From Candidatus Dormiibacterota bacterium (lineage in GTDB: Bacteria; Acidobacteriota; Polarisedimenticolia; Gp22-AA2), in contig DASQAT010000039.1 of NCBI GenBank assembly GCA_035635555.1, positions 1-64,000 of the forward strand: a DNA stretch of 64,000 nucleotides, in the 5' to 3' direction. How positions within the stretch are numbered: the first letter of the stretch is position 1; each line of letters opens with the position of its first letter. This document shows positions 46,619 to 54,472 of this stretch, in pieces. A model generated the notes under the pieces. It saw only the letters and a list, made by a program, of their open reading frames with translations, was not told the DNA's origin and did not search any database. Position numbers and translations under genes: made by a program.

Positions 46619-48109
46619 ATGAGACGACGCGAGGTCCTGACACGCCTCCCGCTCTGGGGGCTGACCGTCGCGGCCCTGATCGCGTGCGGTCCGGCGCTCT
46701 GGGGATTCGCGGAGGACGCGACCTGCCCGAAGTGCGGAGCTCCGCTCGAACCGGGCGCCCAGTTCTGCGGACGCTGTGGCTACAGGCTCGAGAAGCCTGC
46801 CGTCCCCGCACTCGCCACTCCGGACAGGCGCAGCGCCGTGGTGCAGGTGGTGACGGTCCACGACAGTGAGCTGACCTCGACCTACAACTCGCTCGCCAGC
46901 GAGTCGAACGTGCAGGTCGGAGCGATTCTCGGGAGCGCATTCGCCATCGGGCCCGGAGAGTTCGTGACGGACAGCGGCCTGCTGGTCGGCTCGAAGGAGG
47001 TATCGTTGCGGACCTCCACGGGTCGGACGGTGATCGCGTCCATCGTCGGCACCGATTCGATGATTGGAGTCGCCCTCCTGCGGGCCGATCTCAAGGACGT
47101 GGCGCCGTTGAGCGTCCGCGAAAACGAGCCGCCGCGCACGGGGGAGAGCCTCGACGCCCTCGGGTTCTCGAGCGGCGTGGGCCCCGGCGGCACGGTGGTG
47201 GTCTCATCCGGGGTCGTCAGCGGGCTGCACCGCGGCAATGCCGGTTACCACCCGATCGAGGACTATCTCCAGACCGACGCATCGCTGCCGCGCGGGCTTG
47301 CCGGAGGGCCGATGATCGACCCCGGCGGCCGGGTCGTCGGGATGAGCACGGGACTCGTGCTGGGCTCGCGCGTCTACCTCGGACAGAGCGGCATCGGCTA
47401 CGCCGTCCCGGCGGAGTGGATCGACCGGGCGCTCGCCTGGATCCGCTCCGGCGCCCCCCCCCGCGCCTGGCTGGGGGCGTACACCATCGCGGTGGATTCC
47501 GAGGCGCGGGAGAGGTACAGGCTGCCGCCCCAGGCGAAGCTCGTCATCGAGCAGATTTTCCCGGGCAGCCCGGCGGCCGCCGCCGGTCTCAAGAGAGGCG
47601 ATGGTCTGCTGAAAGTTCAGGACGAGGAAGTCTCCACGCTGCCCCGCGTGCAGGAGAGGCTGCTGTCCATGAAGACCGGGGAGCCGGTCGCCCTCGAGAT
47701 CATGCGGGGAGCGGATGTCCAGCACGTTGCTGTGACGCTGTCGCCGCGGCCGGAGCGCCCACGGCTCGCCGGGATCGATGCGTTGCGTTTTTTCGCCGGC
47801 CTCGATCTGATCCCCCAGGGGGACGACAGGCTGGTCGTCGCCTCTGTCGTCCCGGGATCGGAGCTCGTCCATTACAAGATTGCGGCGGGGGACGTCCTGC
47901 AGAGCGTCCTGAGCAAGAAGGATTGGTTGCACGGTGCCAAGGACAACTCGCGCTGGCGCTCGGTGCACACGGTGTCCGATCTCGAGACGCGCCTCGAGAC
48001 GGCGTATTCAGACCTCGACTTTGCCCTGGGGCTGCGATTCAAGTCGAAGGACGGGACGAAGCGCGAGCTTTACCTGTGGGAAATCCTGACCCCTACTGCG
48101 GCGCTCTAG
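46619..48109 (+). CDS. Zinc-ribbon HtrA-like PDZ protein, catalytic triad lost (copy 3)
   Basis: A 496-aa third paralog, 27 bases after copy 2, with AGGAGA upstream. Signal/anchor at about 8-30. The ribbon is complete (Cys36, Cys39, Cys50, Cys53; CPKCGAPLEP, CGRCGY). In the trypsin fold the positions of the triad are Gly120 (VTDSGLLVG), Gly150 (SMIGVALLRAD) and Ala228 (RGLAGGPMID), so no serine-protease activity is possible. PDZ: IFPGSPAAAAGLKRGDGLLKV. The C-terminal domain (ELVHYKIAAGDVLQSVL) aligns in order with copy 2. The loss of the triad with retained fold suggests a binding or assembly role. Confidence 0.87.
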   Translation: MRRREVLTRLPLWGLTVAALIACGPALWGFAEDATCPKCGAPLEPGAQFCGRCGYRLEKPAVPALATPDRRSAVVQVVTVHDSELTSTYNSLASESNVQVGAILGSAFAIGPGEFVTDSGLLVGSKEVSLRTSTGRTVIASIVGTDSMIGVALLRADLKDVAPLSVRENEPPRTGESLDALGFSSGVGPGGTVVVSSGVVSGLHRGNAGYHPIEDYLQTDASLPRGLAGGPMIDPGGRVVGMSTGLVLGSRVYLGQSGIGYAVPAEWIDRALAWIRSGAPPRAWLGAYTIAVDSEARERYRLPPQAKLVIEQIFPGSPAAAAGLKRGDGLLKVQDEEVSTLPRVQERLLSMKTGEPVALEIMRGADVQHVAVTLSPRPERPRLAGIDALRFFAGLDLIPQGDDRLVVASVVPGSELVHYKIAAGDVLQSVLSKKDWLHGAKDNSRWRSVHTVSDLETRLETAYSDLDFALGLRFKSKDGTKRELYLWEILTPTAAL

Positions 48110-48131
48110 TCTCTTCCGATCTCCACCGAAA

Positions 48132-48169
48132 CGAACGGCCCCGACCGATCCATCGGCCGGGGCCGTTCG
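48132..48169. terminator. Long perfect inverted repeat between convergent genes
   Basis: CGAACGGCCCCG (48132-48143) pairs base for base with CGGGGCCGTTCG (48158-48169); the inner ACCGATCCATCGGC forms a further short stem, so the hairpin is about 17 bp. It sits 22 bases after the last protease paralog and 14 bases before the stop of the converging repeat-protein gene, so it probably stops transcription from both sides. No T-run follows on either strand. Confidence 0.6.
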
Positions 48170-48183
48170 GAGCGTGCGTTCGA

Positions 48184-48717
48184 TCAGGAATGCGCTCTGG
48201 GCCGTGGCACGCGCGCCCGCGGCTTCTTCTTGGCAGCGGCGCCCTGCTTCGTGGTCGTCCCCTCGTGCGTGATCGTGTTGCCGTCCTTGGTCCAGGTGCC
48301 GTGGCTGCTCACGGTCCCGCCGTTCGGCCCCGTGGTCGAGCCGTCGCGCGTGACGGTGTTGCCGTCCTTGGTCCAGCCGGCGCTGCTGCTCGCGGTCTTC
48401 CCGTTGGGGCCGGTCACGGTGCCCTGGCGCGTGATCGTGTTGCCGTCATTGGTCCAGGTGTTCTGCGTGGTGACCTTCTTGCCCTTCGGGCCGGTGGTGG
48501 TGCCGACGCGCGTGACGGTGTTGCCGCTCCGGGTCGTGGTCGACTCGCTGGTCGTGGTCTTGCCGTTGGGGCCGGTCACCGTGCCGTGACGGGTGACTGT
48601 GTTGCCGTCCTTGGTCGTCGTGACCTCTTTCTGCGACGTGTCGTCGGCGATGAGACGTGAGCCGCCGGTGAGAAGAGCGATCACGGCGAGAATGCCCAGA
48701 GCGCGCGCCCTGTCCAT
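48184..48717 (-). CDS. Exported protein built from 27-residue repeats
   Basis: A 177-aa secreted protein. A signal peptide (about 1-24) is followed by four full and one partial 27-residue repeats starting at residues 37, 64, 91, 118 and 145, each with the pattern (D/S)GNT(V/I)TRxGTxTGPxGK and a Thr/Ser-rich spacer. The end is a basic tail (AAAKKKPRARVPRPRAHS). Alternating polar and hydrophobic residues with Asn/Gly turns suggest a beta-solenoid or extended adhesive fold. I know no named family for it. Transcribed toward the protease cluster and separated from it by a long hairpin. Confidence 0.75.
   Translation of the reverse strand: MDRARALGILAVIALLTGGSRLIADDTSQKEVTTTKDGNTVTRHGTVTGPNGKTTTSESTTTRSGNTVTRVGTTTGPKGKKVTTQNTWTNDGNTITRQGTVTGPNGKTASSSAGWTKDGNTVTRDGSTTGPNGGTVSSHGTWTKDGNTITHEGTTTKQGAAAKKKPRARVPRPRAHS
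48247..48609 (-). repeat. 81-bp tandem coding repeats
   Basis: Four and a half copies of an 81-base unit that encode the 27-residue protein repeats. Words such as TTGCCGTCCTTGGTCC and GTTGGGGCCGGTCAC (plus strand) recur at this spacing. The copies are diverged, so they are old or under selection rather than freshly expanded. Confidence 0.7.
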
Positions 48718-48908
48718 GCTGGAATCCTCCCTGTCCCGTCACCCCGCGGGGAGGCACGGGACTCGAGGTGTCAATATGGCGGCCGCCCCGAAATCCGGCA
48801 AGCCCGCGCCGCGCAAGGTGTCGCGGGGATCACGATCGTGTGACGGGAGGAGCAGAGGACGGCGATCGGAGAGGAGCCTGGACGGGGAGGATGACGGATT
48901 CGTCCCGT

Positions 48909-50516
48909 TCAGCCCCGGCGCGGCCGCCCGCTCCGCCGGTCCTTCAGGACGACCCGGGCCGCGTTCCTGCCCGGCGCTCCCATGACCCCTCCTCCCGGGT
49001 GCGTCCCGGAGCCGCACATATAAAGGTTATCGATCGGAGTCCGGTAGCGGGCCCAACCGAGGAGCGGGCGCATCGCGAAGAGCTGGTCGAGCGCCATGTC
49101 GCCGTGGCAGATGTTTCCGCCGGTCAGGCCGTAGATCTCCTCGAAGTCGAGCGGCGTGAGGACCTGGCGGTGGAGAATGGCCCGGCGCAGGTTCGGGGCG
49201 TACGAGGCGAGAGTGTCGACGGCCAGGTCCCCGAGGGCCTCCCTGCGGGACGGCCAGTCCCCCTCGGCCAGGCGGTAGGGGACGAACTTCATCGAGATCG
49301 ACAGGACGTGGCGGCCTTCAGGCGCGAGCGTCGTGTCGACGGTCGAAGGGAGGACGATGTCCAGGTAGGGCCGGCGCGACGGGTGTCCGGCCCGGTAGTC
49401 TTCGAACGCCTCCTCCAGATATCCGGGGCTCTGCCCGCAGACCTGGATGGAGCCGCGCAGATGCGGTCCGTCGCCGGGGAGGGCCGTGAAGTCGGGAGGC
49501 TCCGAGAGGGCCAGATTGATCTTGGCCGAGTTGCCGACGCAGCGGACGTTCTCGATGCCGAGCACGAAATCGGGCGGCAGCTGGGAGCGTTCCATCAATC
49601 CCAGGAACGTGCGCTTCGGGTCGGCGTTCGAGACGACGCACCGGCCGAGGATCTCCTCGCCTCCCTCGAGGACGATCCCCCGGGCGGCGCCGTCCGCGAC
49701 CAGGATCCGCTCGACCGGCGCGCCGACCCGGATCTCCGCGCCGTGGGAGCGGGCCGCGGCGGCCAGGGCCTGGGTCACGCCCCCCATCCCCCCGCGCACG
49801 AATCCCCACGAGCCCGGTGATCCGTCCGCCTCTCCGAGGTAGTAGTGCAGGAAGACGAAGGCCGTCCCCGGCGCGCTCGGACTGCCGTACGTGCCGATCG
49901 TCCCGGTGGCGGCGAAGCCGGCCTTCAGCTCCTTCGACTCGAACCATTCATCCAGGAGCGCCGAGCAGCTCATGGTCATCGTCTTGAGAAGAAGCGTCTG
50001 GTCGGCCAGGGTGAGACGTCGAAATCGGTTCCCCAGCCTCAGCAGGCCGAGCAGGTCGACGACGCCGGGGGAGGGCAGGCTTGGAGGAAGCATCGCCAGA
50101 GTCGGGCGGACGAAGTCGGCCATGCGGGCGATGGCGGCGTTGAACCGGGGATAGGCCTCTGCGTCCTTCCTGGAGAAGCGCGCGATCCGACGCGCGTCCT
50201 CCTCCGGACCGAGCCCGAGCAGGAGCGATCGTCCGTCCGGGAACGGCGTGAACGAGGTGCGGCACGGCAGGATCTCGAGGCCGTGCTCCCGCAGCCGAAG
50301 ATCCCGGATGATCTCGGGGCGCAGGAGCGACAGGACGTAGGACGTCGTCGAGAACTTGTACCCCGGGAAGATTTCCTCCGTGACGCAGGCGCCGCCGACG
50401 ATCGGCCGGCGCTCGACGACCAGGGTCTTCATCCCGCCGCGCGCCAGGTACGCCGCCGCCACGAGGCCGTTGTGTCCGGCCCCCAGCACGATGACGTCGA
50501 ACGGCCCGCTCACCAT
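48909..50516 (-). CDS. FAD-dependent phytoene-desaturase/PYROXD2-like oxidoreductase
   Basis: A 535-aa flavoprotein. The dinucleotide fold is at the start: FDVIVLGAGHNGLVAAAYLARGGM with ERRPIVGGACVTEEIFPGYK. Middle motifs include GSWGFVRGGMGGVTQALAAA and CVVSNADPKRTFLGL, and the C-terminal FAD contact is NLYMCGSGTHPGGGVMGAPG. This order is that of the carotenoid desaturase/isomerase superfamily, closest in layout to PYROXD2/phytoene-dehydrogenase-like proteins. No carotenoid genes are near. Its ATG overlaps the stop of the upstream barrel gene (ATGGTGA), so it is the second gene of an operon. Confidence 0.87.
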   Translation of the reverse strand: MVSGPFDVIVLGAGHNGLVAAAYLARGGMKTLVVERRPIVGGACVTEEIFPGYKFSTTSYVLSLLRPEIIRDLRLREHGLEILPCRTSFTPFPDGRSLLLGLGPEEDARRIARFSRKDAEAYPRFNAAIARMADFVRPTLAMLPPSLPSPGVVDLLGLLRLGNRFRRLTLADQTLLLKTMTMSCSALLDEWFESKELKAGFAATGTIGTYGSPSAPGTAFVFLHYYLGEADGSPGSWGFVRGGMGGVTQALAAAARSHGAEIRVGAPVERILVADGAARGIVLEGGEEILGRCVVSNADPKRTFLGLMERSQLPPDFVLGIENVRCVGNSAKINLALSEPPDFTALPGDGPHLRGSIQVCGQSPGYLEEAFEDYRAGHPSRRPYLDIVLPSTVDTTLAPEGRHVLSISMKFVPYRLAEGDWPSRREALGDLAVDTLASYAPNLRRAILHRQVLTPLDFEEIYGLTGGNICHGDMALDQLFAMRPLLGWARYRTPIDNLYMCGSGTHPGGGVMGAPGRNAARVVLKDRRSGRPRRG

Positions 50517-51292
50517 CCCCACCCGAGGATGAACTTCACGGTCCAGTCGTCCGACCCCGCGGTGAGACCCCGGCCGATTCCGAAATCGACGTCCAGCTTC
50601 GGGCCGGAATAGTCGCCGACGAGGAACACCTCCTGGAAGCGCCGTCCGCCGGATTCGAAATCGTCGATGGGACCGAAGTCGGCGTAGTGCTCGATCCCGG
50701 CGGCCCAGGTGGAGGAGAACAGGTACGCCAGGCGCGCCGCGGGCGCGAAATCGACGGTATGCCGCGGTCCGCTCAGAACGACGTCCACGATCGGATTGAG
50801 GATGAATTCGAGCGGGGCGCGGCGCCAGCCGATGATCGGACGGATCTCCGAGTTCCAATGGCTTTTTTCGAACAGGCGCGGCTGATAGCCCAGCTCGAAG
50901 TTGACGCCGTAGAAGAAGCGCCGGTCGTGGGCGTGTGGCGAGGCGACGAGCGTGCGCAGCTTGGCCCCGCCCGCGGCGAAATCACCGCCACGCGTCACCG
51001 CATAAGGGAGGTACAGACCCACCTCCCAGAAATCGGTCAGGCCGAGCGCGAACTCCGGCGTGCCGTTCCAGGCTCCGTCCGGAACCAGGCCGCCGGGATG
51101 CTCGGGGGCGGCGCGGCCGCGGGGAACGTAGTTGCCGTGCAGCTGCAGGCTGAACCGTCCCGGAGGATTGATCTCGGCGTTGTAGACCTGGATCTCGTCG
51201 CCCGCGCGCGCGGTATCGGCGCCCAGGAGAAGACAGAGAACGGCCCCGACCAGCCCTCCGCCCCCGGGTCTCGCCACGCGCGACGTCCGCAC
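50510..51292 (-). CDS. Exported outer-membrane barrel-like protein
   Basis: A 260-aa exported protein starting at GTG 51292, with a signal peptide cut near ADTARAG. The mature part has strand patterns of an outer-membrane barrel (VYNAEINPPGRFSLQLHGNY, FWEVGLYLPYAVTR, FFYGVNFELGYQPRLFE, ending WTVKFILGWGW). It looks like transporter-type or MetA-pathway-like small barrels, but the family is not certain. The open frame upstream of 51292 overlaps the next gene and is not coding. Coupled with the oxidoreductase gene by a 7-base overlap. Confidence 0.72.
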   Translation of the reverse strand: MRTSRVARPGGGGLVGAVLCLLLGADTARAGDEIQVYNAEINPPGRFSLQLHGNYVPRGRAAPEHPGGLVPDGAWNGTPEFALGLTDFWEVGLYLPYAVTRGGDFAAGGAKLRTLVASPHAHDRRFFYGVNFELGYQPRLFEKSHWNSEIRPIIGWRRAPLEFILNPIVDVVLSGPRHTVDFAPAARLAYLFSSTWAAGIEHYADFGPIDDFESGGRRFQEVFLVGDYSGPKLDVDFGIGRGLTAGSDDWTVKFILGWGW

Positions 51293-51330
51293 GCGCGCAC
51301 CATAGCAGAAATGTCCTTCGCGCAGGGCCG

Positions 51331-51840
51331 TCAGCGCCTGCGGGTGTACCGTCCGTCGAACACCACCGTCCAGCTCGTGCCGCCGTCCGACGACTGCTCC
51401 CAGACCTGGCGGACGTCGCCGCCCACGAGCGGCTCCCAGGTGATTCGATCGTGGGTCGTGGCGCCGCGGGCCGGGCGCGTCACGCCTTCGAGGACCATCC
51501 TGCCGTCGCGGAAGGATCCCTCGAGCAGCAGGACGGAGCCGCTGCTGTCGATCCAGGTCTGGTGCCAGAGACCGCGGGTGGCGTCGTAGGTGTTGAGGCT
51601 CGTGCCGGTGGTGCCGCCCGCCCCCGTCCAGTTTTCCTGGAGTCCGCAGCCGCCCAGAATCCCGGTGATGCGATTGGTTCCAGCCCGCTTGCCGTCCGGC
51701 GTCCGCACGTCCCACTCGCCGATCCAGAAATCGAACTGGCGGTGCTGCGGCGCGCCGCAGGGAGGAGGGGGGTCCGCGGCAAGGGCCGGGGGCAGGAAGG
51801 CCAGCAGGAACGGTACGATCAACAGATGAACGGTGCGCAT
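51331..51840 (-). CDS. Exported DUF1579-like protein
   Basis: A 169-aa exported protein with a signal peptide cut after ALA (about residue 22). The core QFDFWIGEWDVRTPDG and repeated short strands with ILGGCGLQENWTG, YDATRGLWHQTWID and SVLLLEGSFRDG resemble the DUF1579/lipocalin-like group of secreted beta-barrel proteins of unknown function. It lies 38 bases upstream of the barrel gene on the same strand. Ligand unknown. Confidence 0.75.
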   Translation of the reverse strand: MRTVHLLIVPFLLAFLPPALAADPPPPCGAPQHRQFDFWIGEWDVRTPDGKRAGTNRITGILGGCGLQENWTGAGGTTGTSLNTYDATRGLWHQTWIDSSGSVLLLEGSFRDGRMVLEGVTRPARGATTHDRITWEPLVGGDVRQVWEQSSDGGTSWTVVFDGRYTRRR

Positions 51841-51950
51841 GGTGCGTTCCGCACTCTACGACAGCACGCGTCCGCGCCGGCCCGGACTCAGGATGTTCCC
51901 GCGGCTCGAGTGCAGCAGGAGATGACGCCGCCGCACTCCGGCGCGCGGAC

Positions 51951-52460
51951 TCAGCCGCCCGGGCCGGGAATGACGCCGAGGTAATGGATGAGCCAGGGCG
52001 CGAAGCCCTGGCGCTCGTAAAACCGCCGGGCGCTCTCGTTGGTCGCCACGACTCCGATGTCCAGCACCGCGACCTTCAGCCTGCGAAGTTCGTCGTACAC
52101 GGCCGACATCAACCGCCTCCCCACACCGCGGTGTCTCAATTCGGGCAGAACGGACAGGCTCTCGAGGACACCGAAGCGGCCGCGGGTGTCCCAGCTCTCG
52201 TCCGCCTCGTGCAGGTGGGTCAAGGCGTATCCGACGGGCCGTCCCCGCTGCTCCGCGATCAGGAGGAAAGCGTCCTGTTCGGCGAGCCACGCGGCGTAGA
52301 GGCGGCGACGGCCATCCCAGGCCTCCTCCTGCGATCGGATCGGGATTCCCGGCAGCCCGGGATCGACCTCCAGGTGCCGGGAGTGCAGGACCTTCCAGAG
52401 CGGCTCGAGGTGTTGAATGCGCTCGGCGCCGGCTTTCACGATGAGGATGTCCTCCGCCAT
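51951..52460 (-). CDS. GNAT-family N-acetyltransferase
   Basis: A 169-aa acyl-CoA-dependent acetyltransferase. Motif A with the pyrophosphate loop is clear, LSVLPELRHRGVGRRLMSAV, preceded by the strand GVLES and followed by IGVVATNESARRFYERQGF. AAGGAG lies 7 bases before ATG 52460, which is preferred over the longer in-frame start. The acceptor cannot be told. Divergent from the peroxiredoxin-like selenoprotein gene with 89 bases between. Confidence 0.87.
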   Translation of the reverse strand: MAEDILIVKAGAERIQHLEPLWKVLHSRHLEVDPGLPGIPIRSQEEAWDGRRRLYAAWLAEQDAFLLIAEQRGRPVGYALTHLHEADESWDTRGRFGVLESLSVLPELRHRGVGRRLMSAVYDELRRLKVAVLDIGVVATNESARRFYERQGFAPWLIHYLGVIPGPGG

Positions 52461-52549
52461 GTCACGCTCCTTCCCCGTGCGCCGGAAATCGTATCCCAGG
52501 GAGCGGCGGGCTGCGCTATACTGCATGCACCCCCTGGAGATTGCGCGGG

Positions 52550-53362
52550 ATGAAACGTCGCTGGAACGCTCTCCTGTGGGCGGGCTTCCTGGTCGTTCTT
52601 GCCGCCCCCGTCACCTACCTGACCGTCTTCGTCCGGTTCCCGGTCACGCGGGACCTCCCCTGGGCGACCCTGTTGATCTTCGGCGCGGGCCTCCTCCTCA
52701 TGGTCTTCGGGTTGAGGCGGGCCTTCCGGGAGCCGCAGATCTATCGAGGGAAGATCTCGGGCTCGATCGTCCTGACGGCCGGGGTCGCTCTGTTCGGGCT
52801 GTTCCTTGTTTCGATTTTCTACACACTGCGACAGCTTCCGCCGTCGAACGGCGCGCCGCGAGTCGGCCAGAAGGCCCCGGATTTCACGCTGCCGGACACG
52901 GACGGGAACCCGGTCAGCCTCTCGAAGCTCTTCGAGGCGGAGGCGGGGGGTGGGGCGGGGGCACGGGCCGCGCTCCTGATCTTCTACCGCGGATACTGGT
53001 GACCGCTCTGCAACTCCGAGTTACGGGGTTTCCAGGACCGGCTCGTCGATTTCGACGCCCGACGCGTGCGTCTTGTGGCCATCAGCGTCGATCCACCCGA
53101 GCGGAACCGCGAGCTTTGCGGCAAGCAGGGCTACACGTTCACCTTCCTTTCCGACGTCTCCTCGGATGCCATTCGTCTCTACGACCTCGTCCACGAGAAG
53201 GCCGGGCCGGGCGGAACGGACATCTCCCGTCCCGCCGAATTCCTGATCGATTCCCAGGGAACCGTGCGCTGGGCCAACCTGACCGATTCGATCGCGGTGC
53301 GCGCCCGGCCGGAGCAGGTGCTGAAGATCGTGGACGATCTCAAGCTCGGAGGTCCATCATGA
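52550..53362 (+). CDS. Membrane-anchored peroxiredoxin-like protein with in-frame TGA: candidate selenoprotein (UxxC)
   Basis: Read through a TGA at 53000-53002, the frame gives 270 residues. Three hydrophobic helices (about 5-28, 38-58, 68-92) anchor it. A redoxin/AhpC-TSA domain follows: APRVGQKAPDFTLPDTDGNP, then LLIFYRGYW, the TGA (residue 151), and PLCNSELRGFQDRL. The family has Cys-Pro-x-Cys here (FYRGYWCPxC), so the TGA takes the place of the peroxidatic-type cysteine, giving Sec151-x-x-Cys154. The sequence after it stays family-like (VRLVAISVDPPERNREL, FTFLSDVSSDAIRLYDLV, PAEFLIDSQGTVRW) to a stop overlapping the next ATG. TGGAGA lies 9 bases before ATG 52550. A hairpin follows the TGA. 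Likely a thiol/selenol-dependent peroxidase or reductase facing one side of the inner membrane. Confidence 0.87.
53012..53030 (+). promoter_or_regulatory. Candidate bacterial SECIS hairpin of the peroxiredoxin-like gene
   Basis: AACTCCG (53012-53018) pairs with CGGGGTT (53024-53030), all seven pairs formed with one G-U, around the loop AGTTA. The stem begins 9 bases after the TGA, and the loop G at 53020 lies 18 bases after the A of TGA and is followed by U, as in known bacterial elements with a GU in the loop. Confidence 0.72.
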
Positions 53363-54375
53363 ACTCGTTCCGGCTCTTCCGCCCCGGTCTCGCGGCGTTC
53401 GTCTTCCTGGCGTCGAGCCTGCCCGCAGCAGCCGCCAGCAGGACGATCGAAGGAGTGCCCCGGTTCGGGCATGTCTTCCTGATCGTCGGCGAAAACACCA
53501 CCTACGATCACCTGACGCCGACCAACGCCCCCTACCTCATGGGGTCGATCCGACCGCGGTCCGCCTGGCTCACGGAGTACTACGCGGCAACGCACTGGTC
53601 GCAGGCGAACTACGTCGCCCTGGTGTCGGGGCAGTTCACGCGCTGCGAGCAGCAGGATTACGGCGCCGCATGCCACCAGGACGTGGACAACCTGTTCCAC
53701 CAGCTCGATCTCAGCCGCCTCACCTGGACGACCTGGCTCGAGGGGGGAAGCGCCCGATGCGACACCGGCATGGGGGGGACCTGCGAGTCGAGCACGCCCT
53801 GTCCGCTGACCGGCTTCTACACCACGGGCAACCCCGCCATCCTGTTCGACGACATCGAGGGAGCTTACGGCGTGTGGTCGGCGACCGACCTTTCGCAGGA
53901 ATGTCTGCAGAACGACATCCCGGCGGGCGACCGGACCGACCCGATGGGTTTCTTCAACGCGGCTCTGGCCACAGGCCGCGTCGCGAATTTCAACCTCATC
54001 CTGCCGAACGGCTGTGAAGACGGCGAGGGGAATTGCGCACCGATCAACAACCGCTACACCCAGTTCGACGCGTTCCTGGCGCGGGAGGTCCCGCTGATCG
54101 AAGCCTCGCCCGCGTTCGGCCCGGACGGCGTGATCATCATCGTCTACGACGAGGACGAGAGAGCCGGCGGCCTGGCCAAGAAGAACGGGCTCGCCCAGGG
54201 GGGACACGTCGCGTGCGCGATCCTGAGCGCGCTCGCGGTCCCCGGATCCTACGACGGAGCCTTCTATCATTACAGCGTGCTGCGCATGCTCGAGGATGGA
54301 TTCGATCTGCCCGGCTATCTGGGCGACGCCGGAGCCGTGACGCCGGTCAACACCATCTGGACCGGCGGCTCCTGA
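53359..54375 (+). CDS. Exported phosphoesterase (phospholipase C/acid phosphatase family, PF04185)
   Basis: A 338-aa exported enzyme with a signal peptide (about 1-26, ALA-type AAAAS). The family start is present: FGHVFLIVGENTTYDHL, with Glu-Asn-x-Thr as the metal/nucleophile site of the PF04185 phosphoesterases; THWSQANYVALVSGQ and IIIVYDEDERAGGL provide further metal ligands. Paired cysteines (CEQQDYGAAC, CDTGMGGTCESSTPC) suggest disulfides. The ATG overlaps the stop of the selenoprotein gene (ATGA), so the two are translated together. Acts on phosphate esters in the periplasm; substrate unknown. Confidence 0.85.
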   Translation: MNSFRLFRPGLAAFVFLASSLPAAAASRTIEGVPRFGHVFLIVGENTTYDHLTPTNAPYLMGSIRPRSAWLTEYYAATHWSQANYVALVSGQFTRCEQQDYGAACHQDVDNLFHQLDLSRLTWTTWLEGGSARCDTGMGGTCESSTPCPLTGFYTTGNPAILFDDIEGAYGVWSATDLSQECLQNDIPAGDRTDPMGFFNAALATGRVANFNLILPNGCEDGEGNCAPINNRYTQFDAFLAREVPLIEASPAFGPDGVIIIVYDEDERAGGLAKKNGLAQGGHVACAILSALAVPGSYDGAFYHYSVLRMLEDGFDLPGYLGDAGAVTPVNTIWTGGS

Positions 54376-54403
54376 GAAGCCGCGCCGGTGCGCGGGCGCC
54401 ACG

Positions 54404-54432
54404 TTGACGATCGACCCGGTCGCCTGTAGGAT
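54404..54432 (+). promoter_or_regulatory. Promoter-like sequence of the superoxide dismutase gene
   Basis: TTGACG (54404-54409) and TAGGAT (54427-54432) are exactly 17 bases apart and lie 40 bases before the sodC start. The -35 matches 5 of 6 consensus bases and the -10 4 of 6. It is one of the clearest promoter matches in the window. Confidence 0.55.
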
Positions 54433-54472
54433 CGTCCGGCATCGAGACCCAGGACAACAGAGGAGAGCCAAC

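Noticed and set aside
48247-48609. Regular repeats as a possible CRISPR array
   Set aside because: The period is 81 bases, units are contiguous, in frame and diverged, and encode protein repeats; there are no unique spacers.
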